DNA of 64,000 nt from Ecdyonurus torrentis (lineage: Eukaryota > Arthropoda > Insecta > Ephemeroptera > Heptageniidae): NCBI GenBank assembly GCA_949318235.1, contig OX439135.1, forward strand, positions 25,204,050-25,268,049, written 5' to 3'. This document shows positions 47,424-59,724 of the stretch, one piece after another. The first letter of the stretch is position 1. Each line of letters begins with the position of its first letter. The notes beneath the pieces are model-generated. The model was not told the origin of the DNA, did no database searches, and worked only from the letters and a program-made list of their open reading frames with translations. The position numbers and the translations under genes are program-made.

Positions 47424-48658
47424 TTAATAACATCATTTTGTTTTTTAGTAAGAAAAAAAAAATTATTTCATGAGATTTTATTTTCAAATTGTTTGATACA
47501 TAAATACACTGTAAAATTATTGTAAATATAAAGTTCTTCAGCTGCATTGTGGCAATTGCTTTCGTTGCCATCTACATAACCAATTGACATCGAGGATTCT
47601 AAATCAATTGCTGTATAAGTTAAAAAGGTAAAAGCTTAGATAATAAATAATGTAACATAATAATTATAATATGCAATAAATTCAACATGTGAAGTATAAA
47701 ACCAAAAAAGAAATGAAAACTGGTACTCCAATATAATTTTCAATAAAACTGATAAAAAAAAACTTTAAAAATAAAATACTTTTAAATTGTTCACAATTAA
47801 AATATGCGGGTATACTAGGCAATTTCAATGATACACTAAAAAAAAAAAAAAAAAAAACTATTTACATAAATTTAATGGAATAAATTATTCAAAAAGTACT
47901 GTTTTTTTTATTCTCCCCCCCCCCCCCCCCCCCCCCACAATAAAAGCTAAGCAAATTATACTTAACTATATGATTTTCATTACGCAAACACAACAAGAGT
48001 AAGTTGTATGTCTTTAAATTTATGAAAATATATTTTTGCAATAAAATAAAAATAAAATGCAAAAATCCCTGACAAATAGAAATTAATCAAATTTTATTAT
48101 AATTGTGATAATACAGGCAACCATAATAAATACAACAAACAAAAGTCAGGAAGTGTTTGACATTTTTAATATTATTTTATTGTTTATTTGAAGTGGAGAA
48201 AAGTTGTACAAAAATAGATTAGAGAACAATAAATAGACATTGTCAATGAAATATTAGTACTTGTTTGCATGAAAATTGACTTATAAGTATGTGGATGTCG
48301 TATACTTAATCAGCTAAAGTACTTAACTTTTATGGTACAGTAAACCGGGGTGACTTTTAATAACACACATTTATCTCTACTTTGGGCACTCATTTCAAAT
48401 TTTTGAAACATGTCATTAAGATCAAAATCAAATTTGAACAATATTAAGACTTTTCAAATTTCTAAAATGAGGCCCCACGACAAAGATAATTGGGCGTGCA
48501 AAGTCACCTCAGTTGACTGTAGTTGTTTTTAGTATCACTTTTTATAATATTAAAATTAAAAAAATATATATTCTCTAAGTATAAATATGTTTGTATTATA
48601 CAGTAGGCTGTGTTATATTTGTGTATTATTTTTTGATTATCATTTCTATAATTGTGTC
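47424..48658. other. AT-rich intergenic stretch
   Basis: A tract at about 47839-47858 and a C run (21-22 nt) at about 47917-47937. No gene. Confidence 0.5.
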
Positions 48659-48746
48659 AATGGAGGTAATCGGTTAAGCGCGCGGGGAAACGCGGGGAAA
48701 GCTATAAGGGTCCCCTAATTTAACATTACGCTTATGGGGAAAAACA

Positions 48747-48794
<48 letters not shown>

Positions 48795-48918
48795 CGATTT
48801 TTGAGAAAACTACTCCACCGATTCCGGAGAATTATAAATGAGAATTACTATACATACTTTTACGTGTTTTGAGCCATAGAATTTTTTTGAAAATTTGTTA
48901 AACCGATAACCTAATACA
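48659..48918. mobile_element. MITE family I, copy 2
   Basis: AATGGAGGTAATCGGTTAAG to AAACCGATAACCTAATAC. It includes GCGCGCGGGGAAACGCGGGG, TTAACATTACGCTTATGGGG and a long T tract (about 48749-48794). Confidence 0.85.
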
Positions 48919-49681
48919 ATAACCTAACCTAAGCCGGTATGCTTTATTAGGATCAAAGATATAAATAAATATATTTTGAATTTGTGAATCATATTGATGT
49001 TTTAGTATACGTTTCCTATGAATTGCTTCGATTTCGTTTATTTTAGATAAAACTGACAGTTATATGCATTAAATTGTTATATTAAACGCTGCACATAGCA
49101 TACTTTATCACTGCGCCGTAACTATATACTAGTTGATGCGACGATATTTTTAAAATTCAAATAATAAAGGGGGAAAAAAAATTAAAAAGTTATAACACAC
49201 AAATTTGCGCGAATAAAAACCTATATTCAGCATTGCATTTTTTTTTTTTTTTTTTTTTTTTCAAATACAGCTCTTAAAACGCATAGGATTTATTGTAAAG
49301 TAAATTAATATAGAATAAATAAATAGGTAAATAAACTAGAAATAATTTTTCATATGAAACATAAAAAAATCAATATGCATATATTTAAAATAGGGGAGCA
49401 TTAAAAAAGGTAATTGTGCTGGTGTTATTATAATATAAATTACATAACAAAATCGGGGCATCATAAAAACGTCGTCAAGGGGAGGGAGGGGTTGTTTAGA
49501 CCGGAAGTCTGACAAAAGTCGTACGTGTGTCCAACATCAAAAACTAAAGCCTCTCACTCTGCTGCAGTATTGAGTATTACATTTTGGGTAAGAAATTACA
49601 CGGAGAAAATTATAGCAAATAAAAATATGTTCGCGATTGGAACAAATTATATATTTAATTTCATCGTAAACATATTCTGTA
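48919..49681. other. AT-rich intergenic stretch
   Basis: T tract at about 49237-49261. A slightly GC-richer patch at 49460-49560 (GGGGAGGGAGGGG). No gene. Confidence 0.45.
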
Positions 49682-50073
49682 TATAGGGTGGTGTGTACGC
49701 ATGACGTCATTCTGAGTGCTTTTCGATGCTCTTCTTGAGCAATGAATAATATTGCACAGCATAGGACAAACCTAGTTTTTGGCTATTTTCTTTGGAAAAT
49801 TAGTAATTTTTTGGTCAATATTATTTTTCTTGCATACTTCAGGTACTAATTCAACCTGTTAACAATTTAACATCAATGCTCTCAAAAATATTGCGAAGTA
49901 TTTTTAAACTGGCAAATGTTATTTAGTACTAACTTACGACGCAGTGACCGGCAGTGGCATTTTGTGAATGGAAAATAAATTAGAAATCAATGACTCCGGC
50001 CAAATCAACGTTGATTTTCAGGTTTGTTAGGATATTACGCAACTTTTTTGTTCAAGGTGTTCTACGCCTTTAA
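49682..50073. mobile_element. Family D copy 14 joined to a half family B element
   Basis: D part 49682-49945 (TATAGGGTGGTGTGTACGCA.. AACTTACGACG), then the B half (about 49950-50073: ATGACTCCGGCCAAATCAAC.. GTGTTCTACGCCTTTAA). After its TTAA the D terminal text CATGAATGAAATCAC resumes. So B inserted at the internal TTAA of D, and one arm plus adjacent D sequence was later deleted. Confidence 0.85.
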
Positions 50074-50090
50074 CATGAATGAAATCACTT

Positions 50091-50225
50091 TTTTTTTTTT
50101 TTTTTTTTTTTTTCCAGATGTATTGGGAGTAATTGAGATATATTTTTTATTTATTTATTTGTTTTACAGTTAGCATAACCAAAGACCATACCTGCATAAT
50201 ATGGTCTTTCTGTCATGTTTATTAT
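50091..50225 (-). mobile_element. Possible LINE 3' end with a different hairpin
   Basis: Minus strand: hairpin AAAGACCATA / TATGGTCTTT (50181-50209) followed by about 70 nt and an A-tail (T tract 50091-50113). Same layout as the LINE 3' ends at 3.2, 7.0, 12.5 and 23.8 kb but a different stem sequence. Tentative. Confidence 0.4.
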
Positions 50226-50436
50226 ATGTCAATGCAGAAGTTACATTCAAATGAATTATTTTATACATAAAAAAAAATAATAATAATAATAAATTCAAAA
50301 AAATTAATGAAATTATTCAAAAGTAAAACTATGTCAAAATATGCTTTACTTATATTTAAATGTTAAATTTTTATTAGAAAAGTTCCTAGTAATTATGTAC
50401 CAAGTTAAAATAATTTTACTATGCCATTTCAAATTT

Positions 50437-50620
50437 ACCAGCATACTAATTTTAACCTATTTCTGACGTCATAAACAGAAAAAGTCACGCAAATTGCATA
50501 CTTTACAGTATGTTCATATGGGGCCACATTTACATTCGGGTAAAAATTGTCATTGGTTTTGAAGAACCCATATTGTATTCAATCATTAAAAAGCACATTT
50601 GATGTGGTCTATGGCTTTAA
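50437..50620. mobile_element. MITE family A, copy 10 (right half)
   Basis: GCATACTAATTTTAACC, TTTCTGACGTCATAAACA, GTGGTCTATGGCTTTAA (TTAA at 50617). Confidence 0.85.
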
Positions 50621-51058
50621 TGACTGCAACCACCCCCCGCAAACCTGCTCTATAACCTACAAACATTTTCCAGTGTAAAATAAAATTTATCAAAATTATA
50701 TCAAAAACATAAACACCTATATAAAAAAGTCAGAATATCATAAGGCTCATTATTACTAGCTAAGTCATATTAATATAGACCTTATGAAGATTTCTATTGT
50801 ATCGATATTAGGGTAAATGTCACCTGCCTAACTACATTAACATAATGAATTTAGAAATTTGTCATCAATATAGACAAACAGGAAGTCCATATAATATCCA
50901 AACTATTGTCTAATACTGCTAGGGTTGAACGTGGACAAAATATATTAGGAAAATGACTTGTATGCAATTTATTACTGAATATTTAATGACAAATACGGGA
51001 CATTAAATTAAATATATTTGAAAATGTCAATAGTAAATTTTCACAAGCTTCATTTTAA
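50621..51058. other. AT-rich intergenic stretch
   Basis: No gene or repeat supported. Confidence 0.45.
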
Positions 51059-51383
51059 TTAAAGGCATAGGCAACATGAAAATATAAGCATTTATATCAC
51101 AAAACACTTGATGGGACTTTAGTTTGTCTCAAAACCCAACTGTAGCTCCGTAGCAGTGATCAGAAATTTCGATTAATGCAAGCATAACATTTTCATACTA
51201 ATTTTTGCATGTTTCTGACGTCATAAACATGAATATTCACGCAAATTACATACTTTACAGTATTTTTACGCTCTCTAGTGGGGCCACATTTACATTCTGG
51301 TAAAAATTGTCTTCAGTTTTGTAGATCACATTTCGTGTTTAATGATTAAATAGAACTTGTTGTTTTATGTGGTCTATGGCTTC
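51059..51383. mobile_element. MITE family A, copy 11
   Basis: TTAA at 51059; AGGCATAGGCAACATGAAAA to TTTTATGTGGTCTATGGC. TTTCTGACGTCATAAACATG inside. Confidence 0.9.
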
Positions 51384-51702
51384 AGATGGCTTGTATCTCA
51401 AAATAAACATGCAAACTTTATGATGACATTTAAAAAGTTAACAGTAACAGCTACCTATGATAAAATTTTCAGAACCCGTGACCATCAGATAAGAGAGGAA
51501 ATATTTATTGAAATTAACATGGGCTCTTATGGGACTAAAACTTTAAAAATTTATAATTTAAAATCTAGCATGGTGACCCCCCCAATTTTTAATCCATTTT
51601 TGAAGATACCATGATCAGTGATCACTATGGTACAAAATTTCACATATTTCTATCTTTACAATTTTATAGTCAATTCCCGCAGTACCTGATTTCCCGCCTT
51701 AA
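51384..51702. mobile_element. MITE family G, copy 1
   Basis: CTTGTATCTCAAAATAAACA, AACCCGTGACCATCAGATAA, TTAACATGGGCTCTTATGGG, then CCCGCAGTACCTGATTTCCC and TTAA (51699). Homologous to 55711 and 57630, and more distantly to families E and F. Confidence 0.8.
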
Positions 51703-51773
51703 TATAAATAACAAAATCATATTCCAATGATAAAATTTTAAATTCAAGTCAAATCCAAGACTAAGGTCCAAGA

Positions 51774-52174
51774 TTAAGGCGGTGGGGGACCGACTTGGAC
51801 CGGAAATCGCTAAAAGAAAAACTATATTTTCTCAATAATTTTTAGTACATGATTTATTTGCAATAAAACAAACACTAAAATTTTCAAATAAAATCAAGTA
51901 AATTTAAAAAATATTTTTTTATACCAAAACAAAATTTTAATGATATTTTTAATTGTAAAAAAGTTACTAATTTGACTAAAATTTCCCGCTCAAATTTAAA
52001 TTTCCACATTTACATGTTATCTTTAAAGTGTAATAACTTTAATATTGGATCGTGTTTTCACATGTTTGACATAACTAAATTTTTAAGTAATATTTCTTCT
52101 TTACTTTGTGTTATTTATTATTATTCGCAACCGTCCTAGTTTGCGAGATATCAGTCGGTCACCTACCCCCTTAA
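51774..52174. mobile_element. MITE family F, copy 1
   Basis: TTAA at 51774 and 52171. Left end GGCGGTGGGGGACCGACTTG, right end AGTCGGTCACCTACCCCC. Right-end phrase CCTAGTTTGCGAGATATCAG parallels the family E CTAGTTTTTGAGATATAAGG, so E and F share ancestry. Confidence 0.85.
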
Positions 52175-53014
52175 GGTCTAGAGTTCTTATTAGCTTTCAT
52201 TCATTAAACTGGAAGATTTTGCGGTATAATATTTATAAAAAAAATTAATAATAATAATATTAAAAAAATATATTCTAAATATATAAATAATTAATTTTTT
52301 AAATAATATCATAATAATAACTGCAGCTATTAACATTTAAAAAATATATATTATTATTTTTTTTATTAATATAAAATAAATTATATTAATAAATATTATT
52401 ATTAAATAAATATATTATATTAATAAATTTTTTATTGAAATAAAACATAAATTATGAACTTAAATTTATTATCCGATCCAGATATATAATTTTCTTGCAA
52501 CTTTACACATAATGTATAATTGCTTCATTAAAACCAAGAAAGTTTTTTTTTCATATTATTATTATTAAACGATTTATTATTGAAAATTTCAAATTAATAT
52601 CATTTTACACTTATTTTATATGTTCTAATGTAATAAAAAACTATTTTTAAATGTTTATTTATTATTTACATACGATATATTTTGAATGATATAATTTTAA
52701 TAATATATAAGGTTCATATTTATGTATAACTTCAATTATGAACCGACTTTATGGATAAATAATGTTATATTACATGAAGTATAGAATGAAAGTTCTTTTT
52801 GTTGACATGAAACGAAGATTTACGCATTTCAAACATTGAAAAACTCGTGCACTTGTTTGTTATCGTGTGCAATTGATATGTATGTAATGTTGCAACATTA
52901 CAATGGAAATATACGTACAGTATACATACTATACTTTGTATCATTACATCATCTAACTGCTCTGTACTGCATTTTATTGAACTTTTTATAACAGACATTT
53001 TAATAAGAGAAATG

Positions 53015-53015
<1 letters not shown>
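52175..53015. other. Extremely AT-rich stretch
   Basis: Mostly A/T between 52230 and 52750. No gene or repeat supported. Confidence 0.5.

Positions 53016-53062
<47 letters not shown>
53016..53062. repeat. (CT)n microsatellite
   Basis: About 47 bp of perfect CT dinucleotides, 10 bp before a family D element. Confidence 0.95.
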
Positions 53063-53065
<3 letters not shown>

Positions 53066-53071
53066 GTGTAT

Positions 53072-53460
53072 TATAGGGTGTATGCATTCATGTTAACGTC
53101 CACGCCATGTTACATAACTCAATAACATGAGTGGCATAGGAAAATAACTCATTTTGCCAGTTTAAAACCACTATGCAATATTTTTGAGAGAATTGATGTT
53201 GTAAATAATGTTGAATTAGTATCTCAGGTATGTGAGAAAAATAACAATAACAAAAAATTAACAGATTTCCCAAAGAAAATTGGCTTAAATGAAGTTTGTC
53301 CTATATGCTGAGCAATGTTATGCACTACTCCAGCATGGCCTCCAAGCGCAATAAATATGACGTTATCCGCATACACCCTGTATACATTCATGTTAAAGTC
53401 AACGCTATGTTGGATTACTCAATAATAACATGAGTGACATAGGAAAATATCTCATTTTGC
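53072..53460. mobile_element. MITE family D, full copy plus an adjoining partial copy
   Basis: Full copy TATAGGGTGTATGCATTCAT.. TGACGTTATCCGCATACACC (CRE mutated). The terminal CCTGTATACATTCATG then starts a second copy in the same orientation as the first; it stops at CTCATTTTGC (53460). Confidence 0.88.
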
Positions 53461-53461
53461 G

Positions 53462-53593
53462 AATATTCGTCCCTTGCTGTTAGTATTTGCAGATTCATTA
53501 TACATATTATATCATGGTGACGATCGATTAGACAGGACCAGGATTCTTACATCTGCAGAATATGACATCTATTTTGCTTCAAGAGCAGGTTGA
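53462..53593 (+). other. Isolated coding-like open segment
   Basis: Directly after the truncated D copy, a frame reads NIRPLLLVFADSLYILYHG then DDRLDRTRILTSAEYDIYF and ASRAG before TGA (53591). Alternatively, an AG acceptor at 53491-53492 and donor AGCAG|GTTGAT at 53588/53589 would give a 96-nt exon in the same frame. Amino-acid composition looks protein-like, but I recognise no family. Possibly a relic exon or captured fragment. Confidence 0.3.
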
Positions 53594-54450
53594 TCGACTC
53601 TGAATACGATCCATGACTTAGAACCTGAATTTACTCAGGCAGTTCATATCAAAAGCTACATAGTCTTGTTATATTTTCAAAAAATTAAATTTAACAATAC
53701 AAAATTCAAAAAAAAAAAACGTTTTTTTTAATTTTATTTTTAATTTTCTTTTTCTTTTTTTTATTATTATTTTTTTTTTCTCTCTTCTTTTTTTTTTTTT
53801 TTTTTTTTTTTTTTTCATTGTATAAATCATGTATCTACATATAAATCTGTAAATCTGATGAAAACTGTACTTTTAGGTCTCAATTTTAGCATTATATAAA
53901 ATAAAGTATAGAAAAAAGATCCCAAATTATAGTATGAAGATTTTTTTTTTTTTAATGTAATTTTTTAAATAGATTATTACAAGACTATTTTTTTAAATGT
54001 AGGCAAGTTTAGTGTCTCCCGAATGCACTACGACTTTCTCGAACTGTTAAAAACTCACAGTAATGGGTTGGCATCGAACGCGAATCTACCGCGTATTGAG
54101 TATGGGAAGCGGAAAGAATGACATCGATATTAATTATTAACATATTATGCATTCAAAAAGTAATCAGTAATTCCAATAAACAACCAGTGATATAATTAAT
54201 TTATTTTGTAGAAATTAGTCTATTATATGATATGGTCTATATACTGCCTTACTTGTTAGACGGGGTTCATAATTGTATATTGAAAAAATACATATTCAGC
54301 AAGCAAAATCATTGTTCTACGTATATTCACATTTCATAGCAATTACAATTCATAAAACAAAATTGAATCATAATTTTCTTTGAACTATATTTAATTTTTA
54401 ATTTTATTACGTATGAAAAATTTTTCGTATTTAAATTCTAAATAAAACGT

Positions 54451-54484
<34 letters not shown>

Positions 54485-54789
54485 TTTTAAAATCTTTTTA
54501 AGGAATCAAAAGCAAAACTTCCATGCTGTATTATTTCATATCACATAACTCGCTTTTACTCCAATATTTTTAAAATATACCACGGACAAAAATAGCTACT
54601 AAATAATTATGCTAGCACATTTTTAGCATAATTTGTTCAATACAGCATAATTTATGGTATACTGCATAATAACTATGTTACATAAGTATTATGTTGTACA
54701 GCATAATTATTTATCTTGTTCAAATTAAGCATCACTTATGCTATAATGGCATAAATACAGCATAAATTATGTAATTTATTCTTTCAGTA
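53594..54789. other. AT-rich stretch with a weak SINE-like segment at 53995-54118
   Basis: Minus strand around 54118-53995 has CGCGTTCGATGCCAACCC (B-box-like) followed by CGGGAGACACTAAACTTGCC, reminiscent of a tRNA-derived SINE body. No good A box or complete tRNA fold. T tracts at about 53785-53815 and A tract at about 54453-54482. Confidence 0.3.
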
Positions 54790-55084
54790 TATAGACTGGT
54801 TGCACTCATATTTAAGAGCCGCCATTTTGCTGGTTATGAATACATAGGCTAGCATAGGAAAAATGTCATTTTTATTTTTTTAATAGCAAACGAAGCTTCA
54901 GACCTCAATCAAAGACTTATTTCTAGCTCCTAATAAGCTCGAAGAATATGAGAAAAATTCGTTCAGTTGAAATAAACTCTTATTAAGAGAAAATTTAGAA
55001 GAAATGATGTTTCCCCTATACTGGACAATACATTAGGCACCACAAACATGGCAACAAAGCGCAAGGATGTGAAAGGGGTCTATA
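54790..55084. mobile_element. MITE family J, copy 3
   Basis: TATAGACTGGTTGCACTCAT to GATGTGAAAGGGGTCTATA. Perfect YY1-type GCCGCCATTTT (54818-54828), CTCCTAATAAGCTCGAAGAA, GGCACCACAAACATGGC. Confidence 0.9.
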
Positions 55085-55710
55085 AAAAAAAAAAGTTAAA
55101 TCTAAAGTTGATGCTATTTTGATGTATTTCTGTTATTTCTAAACGTCCAATATTAGCTGTTGAAAATCAGTATGTACTAATGTACGTACAGTGTTTAACA
55201 AGTGTAAATAACAATAATCAATATTGTGAGCCAATAATAGATTGCCAATACAATTCAAGGATATACGTAATGTTGCTTTGTGTAATTCAGCTATTTATTT
55301 ACTTTTAACACATAATACACAACCAAAATCAGATGAGAGGTCATTTAAACCGGAAGTAGCCACTTTTCTCGTACTCTAATCAAGTAATAGAGCTAAAATT
55401 TGCCACGTATTGACTTCAATATTACGTTGATCACCTCGACAATTTTGGTGTTTATCTGGCGAGAATTGGTTGAGATACAGGGGTGCATCCGGTTGTCAAA
55501 ATCTGTTATCTTAATTTGGCCAGGGTATACTTGTCATTTTATAAACAATACAAACTTTATTGATTGAGGTAGTTCAATAAGAAGGTACATCAATGCGTTG
55601 GTCTGTTCGTTATTAGCAATAATAAATATTAGCTTCAGTTTTTTACTAAAAAATTTATTTCTATATTGTAATATAAAAATAATATTTTTTAATAAATTAA
55701 TACTTTTGTG
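55085..55710. other. Unique AT-rich stretch
   Basis: Somewhat more balanced composition at 55330-55540 (AACCGGAAGTAGCC, an ETS-type ACCGGAAGT near 55360). No exon supported. Confidence 0.4.
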
Positions 55711-55805
55711 TTAAGGGATATCAGGTACTGCGGGATTTGACTAACAAATTGTAAAGAAAAAAAATCTGAAATTTTACATGGCGATGAATATTGTATCTTT
55801 AAAAA

Positions 55806-55844
<39 letters not shown>

Positions 55845-56390
55845 GGGTCACAATGCTATAGATTTTAAATTGTAACTTTTTTGAAATTTTAGTCCCATAA
55901 GAGCCCATGTTAATTTTCATAAATTATTATCTCTCTTATCTGATGGTCACGGGTTCTGAGTATTTTATCTGTTACTATTAACTTTTAAATGGCTTCATAA
56001 AGTTCTTAAAGGCATAGAAAACATAAAACAACATGTTCTTTTTAATCATTAAACTCAAAATGGGATCTACAAAACTGATGATGATTTTTACCAGAATGTT
56101 AATGTAGCCCCACAAGAGAGCGTGAAAAAACTGTAAAGTATGCAATTTGCGTGAGTATTCATGTTTATGACGTCAGAAACATGCAAAAATTAGTATGAAA
56201 ATGTTGTGCGGGTTACATAAATCGAAATTTCTGATCACTGCTATACATACGGAGCTACAGTTGGGTTTTGAAACAAACTAAAGTTATTTATGTAAATCCC
56301 ATCAATTGTTTTGTGGTATAAATGCTTATGTTTTATGTTGTCGATGCTTTTAACTTTTCATTTTATATTTTGAGATACAAAAACTAAATA
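55711..56390. mobile_element. MITE family G, copy 2, split by family A copy 12
   Basis: TTAA at 55711, then GGGATATCAGGTACTGCGGG and AGTCCCATAAGAGCCCATGT. Broken at 56006 by a family A element; TTTTGAGATACAAAAAC after 56354 matches the outer end of copy 1 in the complement. Confidence 0.8.
56006..56353. mobile_element. MITE family A, copy 12, nested in family G
   Basis: TTAA at 56006 and 56350. AGGCATAGAAAACATAAAAC to TTATGTTGTCGATGCT. TGACGTCAGAAACATGC and TTGTGCGGGTTACATAA. Confidence 0.92.
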
Positions 56391-57145
56391 CAGCCATTAC
56401 ACTTCCAACACAGTCTGTATATACATGTTATATATCTATATATAAATTATTGTATATATTTACGACATTGCGACTTCAACCATATCAACCACATGTTAAA
56501 ATTTGTACCAATTACAATTGAAACTGTAAGATGATATAATATTATATAAAAAATTAAATAATAAATATTTATAAATTATATAAATGTTATAATTAAACTA
56601 TAGTAACTAAATATAATAAATAATAATATAAAATAAATATATTTATAAATTGAAAAAATAATAATATTAAAATATTATTCAATAAAAAAAAAGTATATTT
56701 AAATGGGAGAAATCCAAAATATCTCAATTAAAAATAGAAAATAACAAATTTCTTTTATTTGTAACGCATCATAATTTAAATAATACTTTCAATTGCATAT
56801 AAATGTATAGAGCTCCCTCCTCCCACGAAAACTACTTTGTTCATCGAAGCTATAGCATGCACCCATATATTATACGTATCACTTTTTGTGAAAATATGTA
56901 TATATCTTGTAGAAAAAGATTGGACATAATATAATAATAATAAATGTTGGTGATTTGCTCCAGATAATATTCATAAGATCATTACTGTACTGTACTTGTA
57001 CGTAAAAAGAAAGATGCACGATTTTTGCATACGCCACCGCAAACCACAATTCATGTCTGTCTACTCGAAGTATGCCTTTCACTTACTTATAAATCTTGCA
57101 ACAAGACTTAGGCTAGAATTATTGTATGCGTTACTTATAATACCT
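56391..57145. other. AT-rich intergenic stretch
   Basis: No gene. Short open frames at 56879-57184 overlap on both strands, lack similarity and are not called. Confidence 0.45.
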
Positions 57146-57456
57146 ATTAGGGTGGTTTCATTCATGTTAAAGTCGACCTCATAAATGAGTACTAAATAAC
57201 ATTGGACGGTATAGGAAAGACTCATTTTGCCAGTTTAAAAATTACTTTGCAATATTTTTGCGAGCATTGATGCTGTTAACAGGTTGAATTAGTACCTCAA
57301 GTATGCAAGAAAAATAATAATGACCAAAAAATAGCTAATTTTTCAAAGAAAATAGCCAAAAACTAGGTTTGTCCTATGCTGAGCAATGTTATTCATTGCT
57401 CAAGAAGAGCATCGAAAAGCATTCATAATGACGTCATGCGTACACACACACCCTAT
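57146..57456. mobile_element. MITE family D, copy 17
   Basis: TATTAGGGTGGTTTCATTCA to ATGACGTCATGCGTACACAC and CCCTATA. Confidence 0.92.
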
Positions 57457-57629
57457 ACAGTGATAAATTAATTGTTTCAAATTAAAGGTCATAGCAAATA
57501 TTAACAGTTTTGACAGAGAACAATTATGATCAAAACAATGAGACTGACATGTTATGAGAATATGATTTTTTTTTTTTTTTTTTTTTTCATTTTTATTTCA
57601 AAATCAACGCTATTATGTGAACACTAAAT

Positions 57630-57746
57630 AGTATGGGCCCGTATGGGGAAATTTCATATTTAACCACTATATACGGGATTTTAGTAAAATGTTTTAAGGA
57701 CAGAAAAGAAAAGTGTGGAAATGTTTACAGTAATATTGAAAAATGC

Positions 57747-57782
<36 letters not shown>

Positions 57783-57965
57783 GGGCTAAATTTAATTTAT
57801 TTATTTTATTATTATTATTTTTTTTTTTTTACTTTTAGACCCATAAGAGCCCATGTTAAATTCAATAATTATTTTCTCTCTTGGTCACGGGTTCTGAAAA
57901 TGTTATCATAGGTATAGCTGTTACTATTAACTTTCAAATGTCATCATAAAGTTTGCCATCTCGAT
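57630..57965. mobile_element. MITE family G, copy 3
   Basis: TTAGACCCATAAGAGCCCAT, CTTGGTCACGGGTTCTGAAA, ATGTCATCATAAAGTTTGCC. The left end is obscured by an A tract (57750-57780). Confidence 0.75.
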
Positions 57966-58496
57966 GAAACCCTTAAAAATACTTAATAATATTTTTGAGA
58001 GCTCTGATGCTTTTAACAGGTTGAATTAGGTTTTCAAAAGTATAACATGCCATCTTGTTTATTGGTTTAGTTGTTTTGTTATTTTTGTGAATACATTTTA
58101 CTGCAACAATTATGATTTATATACGTAACACTGAAGAAGATATCCAACATGCACTAACACATGCTTTTTGCAAAGATTAAATTTTTGTTAAAAAGTTGTT
58201 ACGACAAATTCAATACAAACTTGCTACAATTTAGGATTCGTCAAGTTTTATTTATATTCTGCAATTGCAATGTGCAGCATCAATATTTAATTAAATATAA
58301 GTTTGTAATTAATCAATGATTTCCAATATAACTAATAATTATTGATTTATTATTTACCTAATTTTAGGCTTATATTTTATACATTAACAGTATTATACTC
58401 AATAAAAATAATTAGGAGCTTTTACATAATGGAATGGACGCAGATATTTTATTATTTTGTTGTTTTTTATCCTGAAAAAAAGTGGGGAGCAAAGCT
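57966..58496. other. AT-rich intergenic stretch with a D-like scrap
   Basis: 57975-58030 (ATATTTTTGAGAGCTCTGATGC, AACAGGTTGAATTAGG) is a short internal piece of a family D element. Nothing else. Confidence 0.5.
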
Positions 58497-58564
58497 TTCT
58501 GAATTTGCCATTTTCCTATAGGCCTATAAGCGCATTAAATATGACGTCATCCTCATACACCCTA
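58497..58564. mobile_element. MITE family D, copy 18 (terminal fragment)
   Basis: GCCATTTTCCTATAGGCC, AAATATGACGTCATCCTCAT and ACACCCTATA. Confidence 0.8.
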
Positions 58565-59031
58565 TAAAACTGGTGGAATAAAATAAATAAAATTACATAT
58601 TTAATACGACAGTTTTAAATCAATTTTATGGTTAAGAAAGATTAAATATGACAATATGAAAAGTTGTATCTGATGATATTTTATATTTCTTGAGTTGCAA
58701 AGTCGGACATGAGGCGTGGCAGTATTGATTGCAGGTTAATCAATGTTAATATCCACATAAGTACGCATGCTCGACCAGGCAACCAATGACACAACTCGTC
58801 CAATCTCAGCTAAATGCATATCATTATTTACGTATGCAAATATAATATTTAACTACAGTAATAATAATTTAACATTTATGACCAATGCGTCTTTTTATTA
58901 TTATAGTAATAATTATTATTTTAATGACAAGTAATAGGTTTAATTTGAAATGCGTATTTATCGTTTTTGTTTTTATTGATGTTGTATTTACATGATTTTG
59001 TACTTCTACATAACAATATCAAAAACTTACA

Positions 59032-59062
<31 letters not shown>

Positions 59063-59099
59063 CTACACATATTTCTTATTTTCTTATTTCTTTCATACG
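58565..59099. other. AT-rich intergenic stretch
   Basis: T tract at about 59033-59060. A more balanced patch at 58700-58820 holds two CCAAT motifs (AACCAATGACAC, GTCCAATCTCAG). No exon attached. Confidence 0.45.
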
Positions 59100-59605
59100 T
59101 ATAGGGTGGTTTCATTCATGTTAAAGTCGACGCCATAAGTGAGTACTAAATAACATTGGCTGCGGGTATAGGAAAATGGCACATTTTGCCAGTTTAAAAA
59201 TACTTTACAATTTGTTTGAGAGCATTGATATTGTTAACAGGTTGAATTAGTATCTCAAGAAAAATAATAATAACCAAAAAATAGCTAATTTTCTAAAGAA
59301 AATAGCCAAAAACTAGGTTTGACCTATGCTGAGCAATGTTATTCATTGCTCAAGAAGAGCATCAAAAAGCACTCAGAATGACGTCATGCGTACACACCCT
59401 TAAAATGACACATTTTGCCAGTTAACAAATACTTATCGCAATATTTTGGAGAGCATTGATGCTGTTAACATATAGGTTGAATAAGGTTTTAAGGTTTTTA
59501 AGAATGTGAGAATAATAATAATAACAAATAAATATCAAATTTTCCAATGAAAATATGCGAGAAAAATAATAATAACAAAAAAATATTAAATTTTCCAATG
59601 AAAAT

Positions 59606-59636
<31 letters not shown>

Positions 59637-59724
59637 CGTTTGTCCTATGTTGAGTAATGTTATTGCTCCAGTATGGCGTCCAAGCGCATTTAATATGACG
59701 TCATGAGCATTTTACATCCTATAG
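59100..59724. mobile_element. Two head-to-tail MITE family D copies
   Basis: First 59100-59400 (TATAGGGTGGTTTCATTCAT.. ATGACGTCATGCGTACACAC). The second, 59401-59724, lacks its first about 60 bp and ends ATGACGTCATGAGCATTTTA. In the second, a short internal segment (AATTTTCCAATGAAAATA) is duplicated. Confidence 0.85.

Noticed and set aside
54040..54110. tRNA gene on the minus strand
   Set aside because: Only a B-box-like GCGTTCGATGCC is present; no A box, acceptor or anticodon stem can be drawn. At most a SINE relic.
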